From: a bacterium
Lineage (GTDB): Bacteria > Patescibacteriota > Patescibacteriia > SG8-24
Assembly: GCA_023246195.1 (NCBI GenBank)
Contig: JAHFIW010000013.1
Span: forward strand, 1 to 34,673
DNA length: 34,673 nt
Direction of reading: 5' to 3'
The translations under genes were made by a program, and so were the position numbers. Shown one piece after another: positions 7,582 to 14,277 of this stretch. The number at the start of each line of letters is the position of its first letter. The first letter of the stretch is position 1. The notes beneath the pieces are model-generated. The model did not search any database and was not told the DNA's origin. It saw only the letters and a program-made list of their open reading frames with translations.

Positions 7582-7590
7582 AGCGTACCA
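7582..7590 (-). promoter_or_regulatory. Extended -10 promoter of the FemAB-like gene
   Basis: The minus strand reads TGGTACGCT, identical to the element in front of the murE-like gene at 32585-32593. Confidence 0.5.
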
Positions 7591-7647
7591 TGACTGAGAG
7601 AAAATCACAGCGAATCACGGAATTTCATTCATCTCAAAAGAGACCCC

Positions 7648-8457
7648 ATGCACCCACGCATTGCCGCCGCCCTCTCTGGCCTGGCCCTTGCTGCCGCAGC
7701 GCTCTCACCGCTGGCCGCGAATGCCGCTGACCTCCACGGAGGAGACCTCATCAAGACCGCAGGAAACACCTCGGTTTATTATTATGGCAGCGACTTCAAG
7801 CGCTACGTCTTCCCCAACGACAAGACCTTTCACACGTGGTACGCCGACTTCAACGCGGTAAAGACGATTACGCTCGACGAGCTCTCCTTCATCCCCATCG
7901 GCGGCAATGTCACCTATAAGCCGGCCGCGCGCCTGGTGAAGGTCACCACCGACCCGAAGGTCTACGCCGTCTCCAAGAACGGCATTCTCCGACCCATGAC
8001 CTCGGAACAGGTCGCCTCGGCGCTCTACGGCGCGCACTGGAACCAGATGGTCGACGACGTGCCGGACGCCTTTTTCACCGACTACCGCGCCGGCTCGCCC
8101 GTCACCATCGCAGCCGACTACAACATGCCCGGCCTGACTGCCGGCGTCCCGAACATTAACGTGGACAAGCGTCTCGTTGATCCGCCGAACGGTTACGTTG
8201 ACGTCATCCAGAATGTCGGATTCTCTCCGAAGAACGTCACCATCGACCGGAACAACGCCGTCACCTGGATTTCGCTCGACAACAGCGCGCCCACGGTCGC
8301 GTCAAACCCGCACCCGACGCATACCGACATCCCCGGCTTCGAGACGACGACGATCCCCATGGGGCAGACATGGTCGTTCGTCTTCACCGCGGTCGGCACG
8401 TGGGGGTATCACAATCACAACTTCCCCGATCAGGGCGGAACGGTGACGGTAAGGTAA
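7648..8457 (+). CDS. Exported wall-domain protein with C-terminal cupredoxin-like domain
   Basis: A 269-residue protein. Residues 1-27 are a signal peptide ending Ala-Asn-Ala. Residues about 32-160 form the patescibacterial surface domain (DLIKTAGNTSVYYYG, KRYVFPND, TWYADFNAV, IPIGGNVTYKPAARLVKV, DVPDAFFTDY). Residues about 185-269 form a cupredoxin-like beta sandwich (VGFSPKNVTI, VTWISLDNSAPTV, GTWGYHNHNFPDQGGTVTV). The usual type-1 copper Cys and Met are absent; His222, His225, His255 and His257 cluster where ligands would be. It probably acts on the cell surface. It may bind copper in a non-blue way or be purely structural. AGAG lies upstream of the ATG. Confidence 0.85.
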   Translation: MHPRIAAALSGLALAAAALSPLAANAADLHGGDLIKTAGNTSVYYYGSDFKRYVFPNDKTFHTWYADFNAVKTITLDELSFIPIGGNVTYKPAARLVKVTTDPKVYAVSKNGILRPMTSEQVASALYGAHWNQMVDDVPDAFFTDYRAGSPVTIAADYNMPGLTAGVPNINVDKRLVDPPNGYVDVIQNVGFSPKNVTIDRNNAVTWISLDNSAPTVASNPHPTHTDIPGFETTTIPMGQTWSFVFTAVGTWGYHNHNFPDQGGTVTVR

Positions 8458-8468
8458 CCGCATCAAAA

Positions 8469-8502
8469 ACGAGGGCCGCAAAATTGCGCCCTCGTTTTCT
8501 TT
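8469..8502. terminator. Bidirectional intrinsic terminator
   Basis: Arms ACGAGGGC (8469-8476) and GCCCTCGT (8488-8495) are followed by a T-rich tract. It separates the cupredoxin gene from the convergent small membrane-protein gene. Confidence 0.85.
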
Positions 8503-8519
8503 TTCCCGTGGAATGCCGC

Positions 8520-8723
8520 CTATTGCAACGCGCCGAGTTGCGACGAATACGTGCTGATGATGCCGGGAATGACGAAGGCCATGCCGATCAGCGGGATCAC
8601 GATCATGGCGACGGTAATGATCATCGTCCACAGAAAATACTTCCGTGTCTTCTCTACCGAGACGAATATCGCGTTCATGCGCGCTTCGAGGCCGTTAAGC
8701 CGCTCGTTAAGTTGGTCGTCCAT
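8520..8723 (-). CDS. Small membrane protein, hypothetical
   Basis: 67 residues: a polar N-terminal helix with leucine spacing (MDDQLNERLNGLEARMNAIF, possible coiled coil), then a basic RKYF segment and one long or two short membrane helices (LWTMIITVAMIVIPLIGMAF). Similar small 'KYFLW' membrane proteins are common in Patescibacteria, with unknown function. It starts 11 nt after the deacetylase gene and is probably the last gene of the msrB-deacetylase unit. No good Shine-Dalgarno. Confidence 0.7.
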   Translation of the reverse strand: MDDQLNERLNGLEARMNAIFVSVEKTRKYFLWTMIITVAMIVIPLIGMAFVIPGIISTYSSQLGALQ

Positions 8724-8734
8724 GGTAAGTGCGG

Positions 8735-9655
8735 TTATTTTTCTCCCGACAAGATTCTTGGAAAATTCCGGATATCACCGGTAGTGATGTACCCAGGCAC
8801 GTTCATGTGATCGGCGGAACCGATGCGCGTGACGTGATTGAGGGTGCGAGCGAACAAGTATCCGGCAGCCTTCGCCGCGGCATCGACGCGAGCGTCATGC
8901 AGGCCGAAGGGATAGGCTACCGCGATCACTTTGGTGCCGAGATTTTTCTCGATGGACGCCTTGCTGCGTTCCATCTCCTTCCTGAGAGTGGCGTCGTCCG
9001 CCTTCGTCAGATAGGGATGATAGACGGTGTGCGATTGCACGTCCATGCCGTTCGCCTGCATCTCCTTGAGCTGTTCCCACGTGAAGTACTTGTCATGCCC
9101 GACGGCATTGGTAAAGACGAAGAAGGTAGCCGTCAAATGATGCCTGAGCAGCGACGGGTAGGCATCCTGCCACTGCGACTCTCGCCCGTCATCGAGAGTG
9201 ATGAGCACGGGCTTCGGCGGCAGATGCTTGCCGCCATCAAGCGCGGACTCAAGATCCCCGAAGGATACCGAGGTGTATCCGTTTTTTTCCAGATACGCCA
9301 TCTGCGCGTCGAATTCCGCAGGCGTGATGTCGTACGGCCGCAACCCGGGAGGTTTTGCCGCCTCCTTGTCACGAACGTTGTGATACACCAGCACCGGCAG
9401 GTTGACTTCGTTCCCCGTGGATTCCCCCGCCCTTGCGGATCCCGCAGCTGCCGAAATCTTTTGACCGGACACGAACAGCTTCAGGGACTTCGCGGCATTC
9501 GCCGGCGCGTGCCACGCCCGCTCGATCAAATGTGGACGGTCAGTCTCATTTCCGCCCCGTACCAGCCCCTCAAAGGCAACCAATGCAAAAGCAGGCACGG
9601 CAAGCGCCAACACCACAATCACCGTTCGCCGCATCCAAACCTGAGACCACCGCAT
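8735..9655 (-). CDS. Polysaccharide deacetylase (NodB/CE4 family), membrane-anchored
   Basis: A 306-residue protein. An N-terminal membrane anchor (about residues 9-28) and a linker are followed by a NodB domain: LPVLVYHNV, the metal motif TLDDG, SHTVYHPYL (metal-binding His pair with His-Pro) and YPFGLHD. CE4 enzymes remove acetyl groups from peptidoglycan or other surface sugars outside the membrane. The metal site appears complete. It starts 10 nt after msrB, so the two are co-transcribed. ATG 9655 is used; ATG 9634 is an alternative. Confidence 0.9.
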   Translation of the reverse strand: MRWSQVWMRRTVIVVLALAVPAFALVAFEGLVRGGNETDRPHLIERAWHAPANAAKSLKLFVSGQKISAAAGSARAGESTGNEVNLPVLVYHNVRDKEAAKPPGLRPYDITPAEFDAQMAYLEKNGYTSVSFGDLESALDGGKHLPPKPVLITLDDGRESQWQDAYPSLLRHHLTATFFVFTNAVGHDKYFTWEQLKEMQANGMDVQSHTVYHPYLTKADDATLRKEMERSKASIEKNLGTKVIAVAYPFGLHDARVDAAAKAAGYLFARTLNHVTRIGSADHMNVPGYITTGDIRNFPRILSGEK

Positions 9656-9665
9656 AGCAAATGAA

Positions 9666-10067
9666 TTATTCTTTCTTCCTGAGTTTCAAAGATGCCGAGT
9701 TGATGCAAAATCGCCGACCGGACTTGTCTTCAGGACCATCCTCGAACACGTGGCCGAGATGCGAACCGCAGCGGCTGCACGTCGCCTCGACACGTTTCAT
9801 GTCGTGGCTCTCATCGATGACCGTCTCAACCCTGTCCCCGGCGACCGGTTCCCAAAAGCTGGGCCAGCCGCTCCCTGATTCGTATTTGGCATCGGATGAA
9901 AACAGTTCCTGTCCGCAGGCGCCGCACAAAAAGACCCCCTTCTCTTTTGAATGGTAGTACTCGCCAGTCCCCGGCGCCTCAGTGCCCTTCTCCCGAAGGA
10001 TACGGTACTGCTCCGGAGTCAGCTCCTTCCTCCATTCTTCGTCGGATTTTTGCATGTTGTCAGGCAT
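9666..10067 (-). CDS. msrB: Peptide-methionine (R)-S-oxide reductase
   Basis: A 133-residue cytoplasmic enzyme that repairs oxidised methionine (R-sulfoxide). The zinc cysteines are the CGAC pair (48, 51) and the CSRC pair (97, 100). The catalytic cysteine is Cys121 in [10 protein letters not shown], near the canonical RYCINSASL. The conserved GWPSFW motif is present. The start is uncertain: ATG 10067, ATG 10055 and GTG 10082 are in frame with no clear Shine-Dalgarno. A TACACT -10 lies at 10100-10105 on the minus strand. It heads a unit with the deacetylase and the small membrane protein. Confidence 0.94.
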   Translation of the reverse strand: MPDNMQKSDEEWRKELTPEQYRILREKGTEAPGTGEYYHSKEKGVFLCGACGQELFSSDAKYESGSGWPSFWEPVAGDRVETVIDESHDMKRVEATCSRCGSHLGHVFEDGPEDKSGRRFCINSASLKLRKKE

Positions 10068-10150
10068 GGCATGGATTTTCACAGATGCATCATGATGGCA
10101 GTGTAGCGCACTGCGCGCGGTAGCACAAAAAACGTACGGACCGGCGCTCG

Positions 10151-10179
10151 TTGACCGTATCCAGACACGATGTTACGAA
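10151..10179 (+). promoter_or_regulatory. Promoter of the CheR-like gene
   Basis: TTGACC (10151-10156), a 17-nt spacer and TACGAA (10174-10179) lie about 60 nt before the start codon. Confidence 0.5.
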
Positions 10180-10239
10180 TGTCATGAGATCAAACCTGTC
10201 CTTTGCCAAAGTCCTTTTATCCTCACACGGAGGCCTCAC

Positions 10240-11028
10240 ATGAAAACGCTGGACGAAGTCCGTGCCCTCATCGCCTACGAGGCCGCGCGCCTCGACCCCG
10301 ACTCCCGTTACGTGCGGGAACTGACGGCCGTCGTCGATGCGTCGCTGAGCGTCCAAGACCTTGCCGCCCGCCTGAACGCAGGCTGCCGCGGAAAGCACTG
10401 GGCCGGCGATATCGTCTTTGGCAAGATGACGCTGGCCGACGCAATCCGTTCCAACCTCATCACCAGCGAACCTTCGCTGATGCGGTTCGAGGCGCCGGAG
10501 CTCGAGTTCCTGCGCGAGTCCGTGCTGCCGCGCCTGGCGCAACGTCAGGGCGAGGCGCAACTGCTGTCGTTCCCCTGCTCGCATGGAGAAGAAGCCGTCA
10601 ACATCGCGGGCGAATGTCTCGATGCCGGCATGAAGACCTTCATAGTCCACGGCATGGACCTGCAGCGCGCCTGCATCGACTCGGCCCGTTCGGGAATGCT
10701 CCCCTACCGCGACATTCCGCGCCACGTACGTTGCCTGGTCGACGTCAGCGTCATGGATTACCTGCGCTTCCGTACGGCCGATGTCTTCAAGGATCCCATC
10801 GGCGGTCCGTACGACCTGATCGTCTGCCGAAATTTCCTGGGATACTTCACGCCGGGCGTGGCGCACAAGGTGCTGCAAACGCTTTGCGCGTCGCTCCGCA
10901 CGAACAACGCCTTCCTGTTCGTCGACGACTTCATCCTCGGCAAACACCCCGAGATTTTCGACAGGCTGCCGCTACGACGAATCGACGGCGCGCCGGTCTT
11001 CTGCTCGTTTTCGTCCGGCATGCCATGA
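10240..11028 (+). CDS. Stand-alone CheR-type SAM-dependent methyltransferase
   Basis: A 262-residue protein. A helical N-terminal half is followed by a class I methyltransferase domain of CheR style: SFPCSHGEEAVNIAG (residues 110-124, SAM loop), the acidic strand VHGMDLQRA, and DLIVCRNFLGYF (residues 192-203, compare CheR 'CRNvliYF'). CheR methylates glutamates of chemoreceptors, but no chemotaxis genes are here and the receptor-binding beta subdomain is not obvious, so the substrate is unknown. The start is well supported by GGAGG 6 nt upstream. It is a single-gene unit with its own promoter and terminator. Confidence 0.75.
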   Translation: MKTLDEVRALIAYEAARLDPDSRYVRELTAVVDASLSVQDLAARLNAGCRGKHWAGDIVFGKMTLADAIRSNLITSEPSLMRFEAPELEFLRESVLPRLAQRQGEAQLLSFPCSHGEEAVNIAGECLDAGMKTFIVHGMDLQRACIDSARSGMLPYRDIPRHVRCLVDVSVMDYLRFRTADVFKDPIGGPYDLIVCRNFLGYFTPGVAHKVLQTLCASLRTNNAFLFVDDFILGKHPEIFDRLPLRRIDGAPVFCSFSSGMP

Positions 11029-11055
11029 CTCCTCGCGTAAGTGAGGAGTTTTTTT
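11028..11055 (+). terminator. Intrinsic terminator of the CheR-like gene
   Basis: Arms ACTCCTC (11028-11034) and GAGGAGT (11043-11049) overlap the stop codon and are followed by seven T. Confidence 0.85.
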
Positions 11056-11059
11056 ACGC

Positions 11060-11086
11060 AAAAAAAGCACGCCTCTCAGGACGTGA
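11060..11086 (-). terminator. Possible terminator of the Nudix gene
   Basis: On the minus strand, CACG-T-CC pairs with GGCGTG (one bulge), followed by C and seven T. The stem is short. Confidence 0.45.
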
Positions 11087-11107
11087 CGGTGACGATGCTC
11101 AGCGCCA

Positions 11108-11530
11108 TCATGCATGCCCGCACGCCTCTCGCAGCGCTTGCGCCGTGGACTGCAGCATGAAGTACTTGAGATTCGCGGTAAGGAGACGCGGGGCAAACCA
11201 CATGATGCGAAGGTCGTCTCGTCCGACGATGCCATCGGCACCGCCGACGACCTCCGCTCGGAAATGATGCGCCACGACGTGCAGACGACGCGATTGGTTG
11301 ACAGTCTCGGTAACGAGCCATGGACGCATGCCGATCAGATGCAGCGACAGGCCGAAGTCATCGCGGAAAGAACGCCGCATCGCGTCGGACAGTTTCTCGC
11401 CAAAGCGCACGTCGCCGTCCGGCAAGTGCCATTTCCAATGCGGCGAGTGCCTGGTGAGAAGCGCCGCCCCGTCACTGTTGGTGACAAGGGCCGAGACCAA
11501 CAACCTCGGAGTATCATCATTCGATTCCAT
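11108..11530 (-). CDS. Nudix hydrolase-like protein with a degenerate Nudix box
   Basis: A 140-residue protein with the Nudix fold: LLVSALVTNSDGAALLTR, WHLPDGDVRFGE, and a box at residues 39-61. Measured against GX5EX7REUXEEXGU, the Gly39, Glu45, Arg53 and Gly60 positions fit, but the Glu after Arg53 is Ser54 and the metal-binding Glu-Glu pair is Asp57-Asp58. Activity on a nucleoside diphosphate derivative is possible but weakened metal binding is expected; similar boxes occur in GDP-mannose mannosyl hydrolase-like proteins. A strong GGGAGG lies 7 nt before the ATG. An extended -10 sits at 11563-11571. Confidence 0.8.
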   Translation of the reverse strand: MESNDDTPRLLVSALVTNSDGAALLTRHSPHWKWHLPDGDVRFGEKLSDAMRRSFRDDFGLSLHLIGMRPWLVTETVNQSRRLHVVAHHFRAEVVGGADGIVGRDDLRIMWFAPRLLTANLKYFMLQSTAQALREACGHA

Positions 11531-11562
11531 GAATGCCCTCCCCGCAACGACGTCGCGATGAC

Positions 11563-11571
11563 ACGCTACCA
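11563..11571 (-). promoter_or_regulatory. Extended -10 promoter of the Nudix gene
   Basis: The minus strand reads TGGTAGCGT, giving a leader of about 30 nt that carries the Shine-Dalgarno. It lies just beyond the end of the decayed gene at 11595. Confidence 0.4.
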
Positions 11572-11594
11572 GAAAACGCGGTCACTTTCAAGCG

Positions 11595-12066
11595 TCATTC
11601 GGCGCGAAGCACCGCATCACCGACCTTGTAGTTGATGAACGACGCGTCCGAAATATCTTCCACGTGCCTGGCCCGTCATCTTCACGCGTGGACGAGAGGT
11701 CACATTGCCGCCCAGCGGCATCGAGGCCGATGTCTCGTCACTCACCGCGGTCACTCCGGAAAAATCAGCGTACCAGGATTCGGGTTTACCGCGAGGCCGC
11801 GATCAACGTTGATGCTTACGGCTGCCGCCTCGGCCGCGCCTGGAGAAAAGCTCGTGACAAGCGACGCGGCAAGCAGGCTCTGATAGGCCGACAGGATATC
11901 TGGCGCGTAAGCGTGCTCAAGTCCGCCATTCCCGTCGTCCGTTCCGGGGGTGTCGTTGTTGACGTGAAGGCAGCGATACGTCCACGGGAAACGTGATGGG
12001 CCGAACCGTTTGCGCGGAGGCCGGGAACGACGCGAGAAGCGAGGAAACCGAAATGGTTGCCGACCC
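11595..12066 (-). pseudogene. Decayed M23-type peptidase / wall-domain protein gene
   Basis: No single frame is open, but four fragments in different frames line up in order on the minus strand. At 12066-11980 there is a signal-peptide-like end and mature start (SLLASFPASA, QTVRPITFPVD). From 11978 comes HVNNDTPGTDDG followed by EHAYAPDI, the 'HINNDTPGTDDG' signature I associate with patescibacterial M23 peptidases. From about 11780 comes WYADFSGVTAVSDE, then MPLGGNVTSRPRVKMT, from the wall domain that is intact at 7648-8457. At 11666-11598 there is DISDASFINYKVGDAV, the end of that domain. The M23 zinc-ligand region and the middle of the wall domain are deleted. It abuts the MFS stop codon. 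Confidence 0.72.
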
Positions 12067-12070
12067 GTAA

Positions 12071-13567
12071 TCATTCCACGTGCACGACCACGTCTTTTTT
12101 CATTTCCACGTCGGGAATGAGCAGCGCCAGGAAAGCGCCGACGAATACGATGATGGCGCCGACCAGGAAGACAGTGTCGTATGCCTGCACTTGCGCCTTG
12201 AGACCGATGAGCGCCATCACCCTGCCGACGGTGGCCGGATCGTTCACGTTGACGGTGGTGTTGGAAGACAGCACCATGACGTTGTTTTTGAGGGAGTTGG
12301 TGAGGATGGTACCGAAGATGGCGATGCCGAAGGCTCCGGCGATGTTGCGCGCCAATGCCAGGACGGACGATGCCACGCCGATCTCATTCTGCGGCACCGC
12401 CGTCGCGACGATGCTGGTACGCTGCGCCATGCCGAAACCCATGCCGAAAGCCATGATGAACATCGGGATGATGATGTCGATGACGCCCGAACGCACGTCG
12501 AGCCCCCTGAACATGCCGATGCCGACGGCCGCCACGACGGTGCTGGCAAAAATGACATGACGCGCCTGCACCTTTCCGACGAGCTTGCCGCCGATCGGCG
12601 CCGCGAACATCATCGCCGCAGCCATCGGCATGAACAGGATGCCGGTACCGGTGGCGTCAAGGCCGAGAAAGGTCTGCGCGAACACCGGCACCAGGAACAA
12701 TCCGCCCATCATGCCCATGAACACCACGAAGTTGTTGACGAGCGCGCTGACGAAGACGCGATTATGGAAAAATTTGAGATCGACGATGGGTTCGGGATGA
12801 CTGCGCTCGATCAGGATGAAAATGACGACGAAGACGGCGCTTACGGCGTAAGCCGACATGCTGTTAAAAGAGGTCCATCCCCAATCGAGACCCTTGTCGA
12901 GCACCAGCACCACTGACGAGAGCGCGATACCCAACGCGACCGAACCCCACCAGTCGAACCGCAAGGGTTTCCGCTCGGAGACGGACTCCTTGATGTACGC
13001 CTGCGCCATGAACAAGCCGATGATTCCCACCGGCAAGTTCACCAAGAACACCGAACGCCAACCGAAGTTGTCGATCAGCGGACCGCCGAGCAGCGGACCG
13101 AAGACGGATGCCGCCGCAAACGACGACGACCAGATGCCGAGTGCCTGCGCCCGTTCCTTCTGTCCGGGGAACGTCACTGCCAAAATGGCCATGGCCGTAG
13201 GATAGTCGGCCGAACCGGCAATGGCCTGGATCACGCGGAAGACGATCATCGACTGCAGGTTCCAGGCAAATCCGGCGAGCACCGAACCGACGATGAAGAC
13301 GGTAAATCCGATGATGTAGATTCTTTTTCGCCCGAGCGTGTCTCCCAGCTTTCCCCAGATCGGCACGAACACGGCGTTGGCCAAAATGTAGGCGGTCGCG
13401 ATCCAGCCGGCGGAAGTCACGGTGATGCCGAAGTCGTTGATGATCTTAGGCAGTGCCAGGTTGACGATGGTCTGGTCGAGACGGCCCAAAAAGGTGCCCA
13501 CGATGACCGTGAGCAGCACCATCCAGCGGAGGCGTTCGATTTTCGTCTGGGCAGTCGTCGCAGCCAT
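12071..13567 (-). CDS. DHA2-family MFS drug transporter (EmrB/QacA type)
   Basis: A 498-residue integral membrane protein with the 14-helix DHA2 pattern. Visible motifs are FLGRLDQTIVNLALP (motif D1), GKLGDTLGRKR (motif A, loop 2-3) and GPLLGGPLIDNFGWRSVF (motif C, antiporter signature). The family exports lipophilic drugs or metabolites using the proton gradient. It is the last intact gene of the MarR-adaptor-adaptor-MFS operon and begins 1 nt after the HlyD-like gene, so translation is probably coupled. The substrate is unknown. No terminator is seen after it; the decayed gene follows. Confidence 0.93.
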   Translation of the reverse strand: MAATTAQTKIERLRWMVLLTVIVGTFLGRLDQTIVNLALPKIINDFGITVTSAGWIATAYILANAVFVPIWGKLGDTLGRKRIYIIGFTVFIVGSVLAGFAWNLQSMIVFRVIQAIAGSADYPTAMAILAVTFPGQKERAQALGIWSSSFAAASVFGPLLGGPLIDNFGWRSVFLVNLPVGIIGLFMAQAYIKESVSERKPLRFDWWGSVALGIALSSVVLVLDKGLDWGWTSFNSMSAYAVSAVFVVIFILIERSHPEPIVDLKFFHNRVFVSALVNNFVVFMGMMGGLFLVPVFAQTFLGLDATGTGILFMPMAAAMMFAAPIGGKLVGKVQARHVIFASTVVAAVGIGMFRGLDVRSGVIDIIIPMFIMAFGMGFGMAQRTSIVATAVPQNEIGVASSVLALARNIAGAFGIAIFGTILTNSLKNNVMVLSSNTTVNVNDPATVGRVMALIGLKAQVQAYDTVFLVGAIIVFVGAFLALLIPDVEMKKDVVVHVE

Positions 13568-13568
13568 G

Positions 13569-14258
13569 TCAGTCCTTAAAGATGGAAACTTTTGCGGACA
13601 TGCCGTTCTTCAGCTCGGGGTATTGCGCGGCATCGAAGCGAATCTTGACGTCGAACTGCTTGATCTCACGCTTGTCGGAAATCGTGAAGGCCACGTCGGA
13701 ACTGCGCGAGGTGGGGCTGATCTCGTCGACGGTACCGACGTAGCGCTTGGAACCGAAGGCATCCACGGTGAAGGCGGCAAGTTGGCCGATACGAACGTCC
13801 TTCAGGCCCTTATCCTCGTCAATGCGCACGACCACGCGGAGATCGGACGGGTCGATCATGGTCACCACGGCCTCGCCGCGGTTGAAGAGCTTGCCGAGGT
13901 CCTGCTGCGTGGAGATGATTTCACCGGCAATTTTTGCTTTCACCAGCTCATTGCCCACGCGGGCCACCGGCGCATTGGCCGCGACGGTATCGCCGGGATG
14001 CACATAGAGCTCCTCGAGCGGTCCGGGAGTCTCCGGAGCCAAGCCGATGATCGAAGCCCCTATCTGCGCCTTGTCGCTGTCCAGACGTTGCGACGACGAA
14101 CGAAGCGTCATCACCGCGGCGACGGCGGCCGAAACGGCCACCAGCGCGAGGATCGCGACGAGCTTGGTATCGAAGCGCACGACTGACAATATCTTTTTTT
14201 CCTCGGCAAGGATCCTGCGTTCTTCTTCAATGACGTTCTTGGTGTCGTTTTGAGACAT
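13569..14258 (-). CDS. HlyD/EmrA-type membrane-fusion adaptor (short)
   Basis: A 229-residue protein. A polar N-terminus is followed by one membrane helix (about residues 32-50) and a lipoyl/barrel adaptor: LEELYVHPGDTVAANAPVARV, KAKIAGEIISTQQDLGKLFN, then a barrel ending LKNGMSAKVSIF. EmrA-type adaptors work with EmrB-type MFS pumps. This one lacks the long alpha-hairpin used to reach an outer-membrane channel, which fits a cell without a classical outer membrane. It sits 1 nt before the MFS gene and 19 nt after the larger adaptor gene. Confidence 0.87.
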   Translation of the reverse strand: MSQNDTKNVIEEERRILAEEKKILSVVRFDTKLVAILALVAVSAAVAAVMTLRSSSQRLDSDKAQIGASIIGLAPETPGPLEELYVHPGDTVAANAPVARVGNELVKAKIAGEIISTQQDLGKLFNRGEAVVTMIDPSDLRVVVRIDEDKGLKDVRIGQLAAFTVDAFGSKRYVGTVDEISPTSRSSDVAFTISDKREIKQFDVKIRFDAAQYPELKNGMSAKVSIFKD

Positions 14259-14277
14259 AAGTGCGAGATCAATCGGG

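Noticed and set aside
8729-9664. 311-codon plus-strand frame opposite the deacetylase gene
   Set aside because: It is antisense to a complete NodB domain and has no recognisable domain or start signal.
10203-11267. 354-codon plus-strand frame overlapping the CheR-like gene
   Set aside because: The CheR-like frame has family motifs and a GGAGG start; this frame is Arg/Pro-rich and runs through the terminator.
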